Both the position numbers and the translations under genes were made by a program. A stretch of 58,373 bases of DNA from Saprospiraceae bacterium. Its GTDB lineage: Bacteria > Bacteroidota > Bacteroidia > Chitinophagales > Saprospiraceae. The DNA lies in NCBI GenBank assembly GCA_022841745.1, contig JALHQW010000052.1, positions 1 through 58,373 of the forward strand, in the 5' to 3' direction. Each line of letters starts with the position of its first letter. The stretch's first letter is position 1. This document shows positions 53,104-58,373 of the stretch, one piece after another. The notes below the pieces were generated by a model that worked only from the letters and a program-made list of their open reading frames with translations, was not told the DNA's origin and did not search any database.

Positions 53104-53859
53104 AAACTGGTAAAACGGTGAACGATGAACGGTGGACGATTGACGGTGGACGATTGACGGCAACCCACGCTCCTTTGTCATCCCTTTAGGGAACTGCAAC
53201 GCCCCAACGGCAAACGGCACAACAATCAATGAACGACAGTCAGCAACCCACGCTCCTTTGTCATCCCTTTAGGGAACTGCATTGCCCCAACGGCAAACGG
53301 CACAACAATCAATGAACGACAGTCAGCAACCCACGCCCCCTTTGTCATCCCTTTAGGGAACTGCATTGCCTTAGTCAGGCGGTGACTTCGAGTCACCGCC
53401 TGACTTGCGACTCGCCCCCTTTGTCATCCCTTTAGGGAACTGCCACGCCCCAACGGCAAACGGCACCTCAATCAATGAACGGCAGTCGGCAAACCACGCC
53501 CCTTTGTCATCCCTTTAGGGAACTTTCCACGCCGTGAGGGCAAACACGGCTTCCCTCATAATGTGGACAGTTCCCTAAAGGGATGACAAGGGGAAGTGCC
53601 GATTTTCAAGCAACTTATACGGCTTTGCCCCTTTTTTCCTTTCGGAGCAATCCGCCCGTATTTTGATTGCTTTACCGAAGTCAAACAAAAACGGCTGCAA
53701 AGCTAAGCATTGCCTAATTGGATTTTATCCTAAGAAAAAATCCCCGCTTCGCAAACATATTTCAATAACTTTAATTTTTGGCTTCTTATTTGCTAAAGTT
53801 TTCATGTGTACGCTAACCCGAAACCATAAGTTTCGATTTGGCCATTAATCGGTGTTACC
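53104..53859. repeat. Tandem array of about 83-bp units and related palindrome
   Basis: 756 bases without a convincing gene. Short GGACGATTGAC units (53115-53160) lead into five copies of a unit beginning TTTGTCATCCCTTTAGGGAAC (starts 53174, 53257, 53341, 53420, 53503; periods 83, 84, 79, 83). The unit shares CAACGGCAAACGGCAC and ATCAATGAACG(A/G)CAGTC. A GTCAGGCGGTGAC hairpin replaces part of the fourth. The array ends with a CCACGCCGTGAGGG palindrome and an inverted copy of the motif (53569-53594). The rest to 53859 is AT-rich and holds the DUF6089 leader. Confidence 0.8.
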
Positions 53860-54801
53860 ATGAAAAAGCAAATTATACTCCTTATCTTCGGCATCCTCAG
53901 CAGTTCGCTATCGGCACAGTACAACGAGGTTGGCGCCTTTTTGGGCACCTCCAACTACATGGGCGACCTAAGCAGCCAGCGCCTATCCAACAAACAGTAC
54001 CGTGGAGCTTTCGGTGTTTTTGCCCGGCACCATGCCAACGAGCGCTTCTCGGTGAAGGCATCCCTGCTGAGGGGCGTCATCAGTGGCACCGACGCCAACT
54101 CGCTCAACGAAGCCGACCGGATGCGCAACCTCAGCTTCCGTACCCACCTGACCGAGTTGGCCCTCACGGGCGAATTGAACCTCAGCGACTACAATATCCG
54201 GGCGGGCAAGGGCAGCGTGCCGTATATTTTCATGGGCCTGGCCGTCACCCGCTTCAACCCGCAGGCCGAGTTCCGGGGCACCTGGTACGACCTACAACCC
54301 ATGCACACCGAAGGCAAGAAATACCTCCGCAACACGATGGCCGTGCCCTTCGGCTTTGGCATGCGCTTCAACCTCAGCTATAAACTGAACATCGGGCTGG
54401 AGTTCGGCGCTCGGTTCACCTCCACCGACTACCTCGACGACGTGAGCACCTACTACCCCGACGTGGTGGGCATGCGAAGCACGGAACCCCTCTCGGCTGC
54501 CCTCAGCTACCGCACCCCTGAGGTGACAGGCAGCTTCGGCGAAGACCCCATGGGCAAGCCCCGTGGTGACCGCATGAACAACGACTGGTACGTCTTTGCC
54601 GGCCTGAACGTCTCCGTCAACCTGACCGACAAGTACGGCCTCGATTTCGATGAAAAATACGAGGTGTTCAAGGAGCACCTGAAAAAGCCCGAAACCGAAA
54701 GGAAACAAAAAAAAGACCTGGAAAAATCGAAGTACCGGCAGAAGCGGACACCGTTCTGGAAGAAGCAGAAAATGCAGCCGGTGGTGAAGAAAAGGATGTG
54801 A
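53860..54801 (+). CDS. DUF6089-type outer-membrane beta-barrel protein
   Basis: 313 residues. Signal peptide MKKQIILLIFGILSSSLSAQ. The opening YNEVGAFLGTSNYMGDL is the mark of DUF6089 barrels. Alternating strands follow (LTELALTGELNLSDYN, YIFMGLAVTRFNPQAEF, LNIGLEFGARFTSTDYLDDV), and a charged tail (EHLKKPETERKQKKDLEKS) ends the protein. These are usually outer-membrane proteins of unknown role. The tail rich in Lys/Glu is longer than a plain barrel needs. A terminator follows at 54864. Confidence 0.8.
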   Translation: MKKQIILLIFGILSSSLSAQYNEVGAFLGTSNYMGDLSSQRLSNKQYRGAFGVFARHHANERFSVKASLLRGVISGTDANSLNEADRMRNLSFRTHLTELALTGELNLSDYNIRAGKGSVPYIFMGLAVTRFNPQAEFRGTWYDLQPMHTEGKKYLRNTMAVPFGFGMRFNLSYKLNIGLEFGARFTSTDYLDDVSTYYPDVVGMRSTEPLSAALSYRTPEVTGSFGEDPMGKPRGDRMNNDWYVFAGLNVSVNLTDKYGLDFDEKYEVFKEHLKKPETERKQKKDLEKSKYRQKRTPFWKKQKMQPVVKKRM

Positions 54802-54860
54802 GGTATGAGGTATGAGGTATGGAGGTATGAGGTATGAGGTATGAGGTATGGAGGTATGAG
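54802..54860. repeat. GAGGTAT heptamer repeat
   Basis: GAGGTAT repeated with small changes directly after the DUF6089 stop codon and before its terminator. Confidence 0.7.
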
Positions 54861-54863
54861 GGA

Positions 54864-54899
54864 CGGCGTGGGGGTTGAAACTTCCACGCCGTTTTTTTT
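54864..54899 (+). terminator. Intrinsic terminator of the DUF6089 gene
   Basis: CGGCGTGG (54864-54871), a 12-nt loop, CCACGCCG (54884-54891) and eight T. Confidence 0.85.
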
Positions 54900-54941
54900 G
54901 GGTTGGGCTGGTTGGGCGGATGCAGGTGGTGGTGGTGGTGG

Positions 54942-54999
54942 AAAAAACGGCTTGGGGCTTTTCCTTTTTTGGAAAAATGCAATGCCTTCACGCTGGACT
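54942..54999 (+). promoter_or_regulatory. Promoter-like duplicated segment, copy 1
   Basis: A stretch of about 58 bases (GGAAAAATGCAATGCCTTCA within it) is clearly related to 56612-56668. Its 3' part has a TGCCTTCA box in the place of TANNTTTG. It precedes a non-coding region that ends in a plus-strand terminator. Confidence 0.4.
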
Positions 55000-55219
55000 T
55001 AAATAGGCTTTTTCTTAAGTCAAATCGCACACAAGCGAACCAAATTATTCACGCAACGCCGCCACGTACGCAACGATATGTTTTGGCGTTGCGTACGTGG
55101 CGGCGTTGCGTGAAATAATGATTGGCGGTCGTTTTGAAAAAACGGCTTATGATTCAGCCTCTTTGGGTCATGCGTGTGAATGCGGGGAAGCAACCAATGC
55201 CTCCCCGCATTTTTTATTT
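55000..55219 (+). ncRNA. Putative structured small RNA
   Basis: No gene is present on either strand from about 54900 to 55217. The stretch starts after the promoter-like segment, contains a nearly perfect 30-bp hairpin (55044-55074 against 55088-55119, one bulge; stem includes ACGCAACGCCGCCACG), and ends with a plus-strand terminator (AATGCGGGG 55179-55187 against CCCCGCATT 55203-55211, then TTTTTATTT). The order promoter, structured RNA, terminator is suggestive only; no homology is known to me. Confidence 0.35.
55179..55219 (+). terminator. Plus-strand intrinsic terminator
   Basis: AATGCGGGG (55179-55187) pairs with CCCCGCATT (55203-55211), with a T-rich tail reaching into the last codon of the minus-strand gene at 55218. 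There is no plus-strand gene between the DUF6089 terminator and this site. Confidence 0.65.
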
Positions 55220-55850
55220 ACAGCACAAACACCGGCATCGGCTTGCTGTGGTTGCTCGTGCGCTGGAAGGTGCCGTGGTACAAGGCACGCACCAAATAAT
55301 CCTTGCGGACGTCCAAGCCGGTAATGGTGAAACGCTTGCCAGTGATGTAGGTGCCGTTCATCCAGGTCTCCCCTTCATCCTTGGAATACTCAATGGCGAT
55401 GGCCTTCACGCCCTTGGGCAGTTCCTTCAGCTTGCCGACCACCGTACCAGTAAGCGTGCCCGAGTTCACGAACTCCAGGATGGGGTCCGGCAGCGGTTCC
55501 TCGCTCCTGACGGGCTGGGTGCGGTATTCATAATAAGCATTGGTGATATAGGTCAAATCTTCCCGCACCGTCAGTTGGAGGGCCGTGCCGAGGGCATCGA
55601 GGGCTTCGAGCAGGGCCTGTTTGGCATCGTTCTTCGCCAACGTAAGGGACTTCCCGCCGTTGGCAGCCGCCTCGGAGGCCGAGTTGAATGCCTCGTACCG
55701 AACCTTGACGCTTTCCACCTCCGTGGCGACCGATTCGTAGGCTGGCACCCTGTCCGTGGCGCTTACCACATTGGCAGCATGGGAACGGAGCCTGTCGTCT
55801 GTCATTTTGTTGTGCTTGCGCAACACAAGCAGTTTTCTTGGATTAAGCAT
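55218..55850 (-). CDS. Protein of unknown function with C-terminal fibronectin III-like domain
   Basis: 210 residues with no signal peptide. Residues about 15-110 are helical (DRLRSHAANVVSATDRVPAY, KNDAKQALLEALDALGTALQ). Residues about 125-205 look like a fibronectin type III beta-sandwich (KGVKAIAIEYSKDEGETWMN, YITGKRFTITGLDVRKDYLV). Bacteroidota carry many proteins of this layout with no known function. Alone on its strand, between a possible small RNA and the hsdM region. Confidence 0.7.
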   Translation of the reverse strand: MLNPRKLLVLRKHNKMTDDRLRSHAANVVSATDRVPAYESVATEVESVKVRYEAFNSASEAAANGGKSLTLAKNDAKQALLEALDALGTALQLTVREDLTYITNAYYEYRTQPVRSEEPLPDPILEFVNSGTLTGTVVGKLKELPKGVKAIAIEYSKDEGETWMNGTYITGKRFTITGLDVRKDYLVRALYHGTFQRTSNHSKPMPVFVL

Positions 55851-55905
55851 GATACTAAGTTTGTTTGGTAAAAAAAACCGGAGCGGGGGAAGTTCCGAAG
55901 TACGC

Positions 55906-56403
55906 TTACAAAATTGCGGAAAGCCCCCACCCTATTTCCAGCACCATTTGACAAAAACCATGACAGGGAAAACAGGCCTCAAATCGTAGTTTTCCATCAT
56001 CTATCGAAAGTTCAGCCACGATTTTCATAATTGAAAACAAACCATTCATGCTTATAAATGAAGCAAATACATCCATCAATGGCCTTTTTACAACGCTATT
56101 AGGCCCCGTCATGTACAGGAATGCCCCATTTCCATGCGAGGTTGCAGTTTTTGCATACAGGTTGGGGACATTTATGGCTATATCCAAACCGTTCTGATAT
56201 GCGTTTGCCCCAAATGCATCTTTCATCGCTCCACTGATAACTATGTTTAAAGCATTCATATACGTAAATGGGGCATTCATGTACACAAAAAAAGCATTTC
56301 CATCCGAAAATGGAATTTTCATGGTTGTAAACGATTCAAACTCATGCATCAATTTCGTGGGCATGCCTGCCAATACCCCAGTAAATACTGGGTTTTTCCA
56401 CAT
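55906..56403 (-). CDS. Doubtful repetitive open frame
   Basis: 165 residues, Met/Asn/Phe-rich, with an internal repeat (FFVYMNAPFTYMNALNIV; GNGAFLYMTG). No known family, no signal peptide, and composition unlike the neighbours. Tandem ATGAATGCCCCATTTACG / ATGAATGCTTTAAAC units show that at least part of it arose by local duplication. It may be a repeat tract with a chance frame. The rest of 55851..56829 holds no better gene. Confidence 0.25.
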   Translation of the reverse strand: MWKNPVFTGVLAGMPTKLMHEFESFTTMKIPFSDGNAFFVYMNAPFTYMNALNIVISGAMKDAFGANAYQNGLDIAINVPNLYAKTATSHGNGAFLYMTGPNSVVKRPLMDVFASFISMNGLFSIMKIVAELSIDDGKLRFEACFPCHGFCQMVLEIGWGLSAIL

Positions 56404-56611
56404 CTGCCCTGCCGCCGTTACCGACCCAATGTCACATGATTTTTCAACAAGCCATTTCCGAGTCTTTTAAAATCTGTGACATCGAGTCGGTGAAAAATAC
56501 CGTGATTTTTTGCCAAAAAAACAGCGTTTTGCTTGGTGAGGCCAGTGAAAACGGCCCTGCTGCGGCCTGCTCACCACCGCCCCTGCCATGCGGATTTGCG
56601 GGGCACGGAAG

Positions 56612-56668
56612 AAAAAACCGTTCAGGGCCTTTCTTATTCTGGAAAAACAACATACCTTCACGCCCGAA
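56612..56668 (+). promoter_or_regulatory. Promoter-like duplicated segment, copy 2 (upstream of hsdM)
   Basis: Related to 54942-54999, with GGAAAAACAACATACCTTCA where TACCTTCA resembles TANNTTTG. It would start a transcript with a leader of about 160 nt before hsdM at 56830. Confidence 0.45.
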
Positions 56669-56774
56669 CTAAACGACCAAAAATGACGCCCGCAAACCGC
56701 CCATTCAGACAGACAACAACAGAACTTAAAGGTGATGCCTTTTTGAAGGGTGTTGCTTTTGGGGCAGTATGCGC

Positions 56775-56807
56775 AGACCTGTCAGGTTTCCAAAACCTGA
56801 CAGGTCT
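56775..56807 (+). repeat. Perfect palindrome in the hsdM leader
   Basis: AGACCTGTCAGGTTT (56775-56789) pairs perfectly with AAACCTGACAGGTCT (56793-56807) and is followed by TTCTATTTATT, 22 bases before the hsdM ATG. It resembles a terminator or an operator, and could be a control point for the RM operon. The sequence is also of a kind that recurs as a dispersed repeat in Bacteroidota (from memory). Confidence 0.7.
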
Positions 56808-56829
56808 TTCTATTTATTGAAACCAAACT

Positions 56830-58373
56830 ATGGCCATAAAAAAATCTGAACTCTACTCCTCCCTCTGGGCAGGCTGCGACGAACTCCGGGGCAGCATGGA
56901 CGCCAGCCAGTACAAGGACTATGTGCTGGTGCTGCTCTTCATGAAATACGTCAGCGACAAGGGCGGCGCACTCGTAGAAATTCCCGAAAACGGCAGCTTC
57001 AAGGACATGGTGAAGCTCAAAGGGCAATCCGATATTGGCGACAAAATCAACAAAATCATTGGCGAGTTGGCCAAGGCCAACGACCTGACGGGCGTCATCA
57101 CCGTCGCCGACTTCAACGACGACGAAAAGCTGGGCAAGGGCAAGGAAAAAGTGGACCGCCTGAGCAACCTCATCGAAATATTCGAGAAGCCGGAACTCGA
57201 CTTCAGCAGCAACCGGGCGGAGGGCGACGACATCCTCGGCGATGCCTACGAGTACCTCATGCGCCACTTCGCCACCGAGAGCGGCAAGAGCAAAGGGCAG
57301 TTCTACACCCCCGCCGAGGTGAGCCGCATCATGGCCAAGGTCATCGGCATCAACCGCTCGAAAAGCCAGTCGGAAACCCTCTACGACCCCACCTGCGGGT
57401 CGGGGTCGCTTCTGCTAAAGGCTGCGGACGAAGCGCCCCACGGTATCACCATCTACGGACAGGAAAACGACAACGCCACCCGTGCCTTGGCGGTAATGAA
57501 CATGTGGCTGCACGGCAACCCCACCTCCGACATCCGGCAGGGGAACACCTTGGCGAAGCCAGAATTTACCAAAGAAGACACGGGCGAACTCCAGCAGTTC
57601 AACTACGCCGTGGCCAATCCGCCGTTCAGCTTCAAGTCGTGGATGAACGGCCTCGACCCCAACAACGATGCCTACCGGCGCTTCGATGGCTACGATGCCG
57701 CACCGCCCAAAAAGAACGGCGATTTTGCCTTCTTGCTGCATTTGATAAAATCCCTGAAATCGGATGGTAAGGGCTGCATCGTACTGCCGCTGGGTGTATT
57801 GTTCCGGGGGAATGCCGAGGCGGACATCCGGCGGAAAATCCTCCAGAAAGGCTATGTGAAGGGCATCATCGGCTTGCCGCCCAACCTTTTCTATGGCACG
57901 GGCATCGCTGCCTGCCTGCTGGTGCTGGACAAAGAAGGTGCTGCCGACCGCAAAGACCTGTTCATGATAGACGCCAGCAAGGGCTATATGAAGGACGGCA
58001 ACAAGAACCGCCTGCGGGAACAGGACATCCACAAAATCGTGGATACCTTCAACCAGCGCATCGAGACGCCGAAATATGCCCGAATCGTGCCGCTGACCGA
58101 AATCGCCGACCCCAAGAACGACTACAACCTGAACATCCCCCGCTACATAGACAGCCAGGAGGAGGAGGAGGACATACAGGACATCGAAGCACACCTGCTC
58201 GGCGGCATACCCCGGCGGGATGTGGATGCCCTTGGTAACTACTGGACGGTGTATCCCAGTCTGAAAAACCACCTCTTCCAGCCCCTAGCGAAACGCCCCG
58301 ACTACTACGAACTACGGGTGCCCGTGGCGGGCATCAAGCAAAGCATCTTCGAGCACCCGGAGTTCACCCGGTT
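56830..58373 (+). CDS. hsdM: Type I restriction-modification methyltransferase subunit HsdM (3' end outside window)
   Basis: At least 514 residues, open at the right edge. N-terminal HsdM helical domain (LYSSLWAGCDELRGSMDASQ, VLLFMKYVSD), then GDAYEYLMRHFATESGKSKG and FYTPAEVSRIMAK. AdoMet motif I is LYDPTCGSGSLL, and the catalytic NPPF is in YAVANPPFSFKSW. KNGDFAFLLHLIKSLK and IVLPLGVLFRG follow. With HsdS it methylates adenine in a bipartite site, and with HsdR it forms the restriction complex; those genes should follow to the right. Upstream lie a promoter-like segment and a perfect palindrome. Confidence 0.93.
   Translation, partial: MAIKKSELYSSLWAGCDELRGSMDASQYKDYVLVLLFMKYVSDKGGALVEIPENGSFKDMVKLKGQSDIGDKINKIIGELAKANDLTGVITVADFNDDEKLGKGKEKVDRLSNLIEIFEKPELDFSSNRAEGDDILGDAYEYLMRHFATESGKSKGQFYTPAEVSRIMAKVIGINRSKSQSETLYDPTCGSGSLLLKAADEAPHGITIYGQENDNATRALAVMNMWLHGNPTSDIRQGNTLAKPEFTKEDTGELQQFNYAVANPPFSFKSWMNGLDPNNDAYRRFDGYDAAPPKKNGDFAFLLHLIKSLKSDGKGCIVLPLGVLFRGNAEADIRRKILQKGYVKGIIGLPPNLFYGTGIAACLLVLDKEGAADRKDLFMIDASKGYMKDGNKNRLREQDIHKIVDTFNQRIETPKYARIVPLTEIADPKNDYNLNIPRYIDSQEEEEDIQDIEAHLLGGIPRRDVDALGNYWTVYPSLKNHLFQPLAKRPDYYELRVPVAGIKQSIFEHPEFTR

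Noticed and set aside
53104-53229. N-terminal extension of the FG-GAP lipoprotein
   Set aside because: It runs through repeat DNA and would bury the lipoprotein signal, which starts at 53103.
53174-53594. CRISPR-like direct repeats
   Set aside because: The intervals between the repeats are themselves copies of one sequence, so this is a tandem array with an 83-bp unit, not repeats with unique spacers, and no cas gene is near.
1-58373. tRNA, rRNA or insertion-sequence genes
   Set aside because: No cloverleaf, rRNA-like segment or transposase motif was recognised by reading; a tRNAscan and IS search would be needed to exclude short or degenerate cases.

Overview
The window reads as a chromosomal segment of a T9SS-positive member of the Bacteroidota, most likely class Saprospiria (inference). 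The grounds are three proteins with Por/T9SS C-terminal sorting domains (102..569, 32520..34601, 40642..43650), a SusC/SusD/SusE set, TANNTTTG-type -7 promoter boxes, TamB, DUF4403, DUF4907 and DUF6089 proteins, an FG-GAP/ASPIC lipoprotein and an EAD11 effector-associated domain. No rRNA, recognisable tRNA, transposase, integrase or CRISPR array was found.

Layout. 1..3180 is accessory DNA: a 5'-truncated kelch/T9SS gene and a DUF4907 lipoprotein, then a type II restriction-modification pair (D12 adenine methyltransferase plus a SacI-like endonuclease). The pair is bracketed by two hairpins with the geometry of integron attC sites. The ends of this 2.2-kb unit carry a perfect 10-bp inverted match, as expected of an excisable gene cassette. 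3370..9000 holds a thioredoxin-like lipoprotein, a BatA-domain protein, a SnoaL-like lipoprotein, a 271-bp palindrome, a family 2 glycosyltransferase and an AraC regulator. 9440..15693 is a glycan-uptake operon, SusC-SusD-SusE, in which the SusD protein carries two inserted SusE-type domains. 15816..18633 holds an NTF2-like protein, a GNAT acetyltransferase, Sua5 (with an in-frame repeat insertion) and a lipoprotein with an apparent frameshift.

18718..22381 is the most interesting unit: a TANNTTTG promoter drives a membrane-spanning protein with a cytoplasmic EAD11 domain and a periplasmic TonB C-terminal domain, followed by a dynamin-like GTPase. This looks like an uncharacterised conflict or envelope-stress system. 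22534..49450 is mostly housekeeping and envelope genes: an EEP-family hydrolase, TamB, a thioesterase, a VWA protein, an EamA transporter, a cupin, a four-PDZ T9SS protein, DUF4403, DUF4442, adenosine deaminase, a clan GH-A-like hydrolase with a discoidin domain, a Nudix hydrolase, a seven-repeat T9SS protein, an outer-membrane barrel, uridine kinase, and a hybrid histidine kinase that has lost its phospho-acceptor histidine. 49720..58373 holds the FG-GAP lipoprotein, an 83-bp tandem array, a DUF6089 barrel, a possible small RNA, a fibronectin-like protein and the start of a type I RM locus (hsdM, cut by the window end).

Intergenic DNA is unusually rich in palindromes and short-period tandem repeats. 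One hairpin motif ending in ATGACAAA recurs at 6976, 7187, 17514 and 53174-53594, with compensatory stem changes, and it has entered the sua5 reading frame. Functional names rest on motif reading only; no database search was possible.
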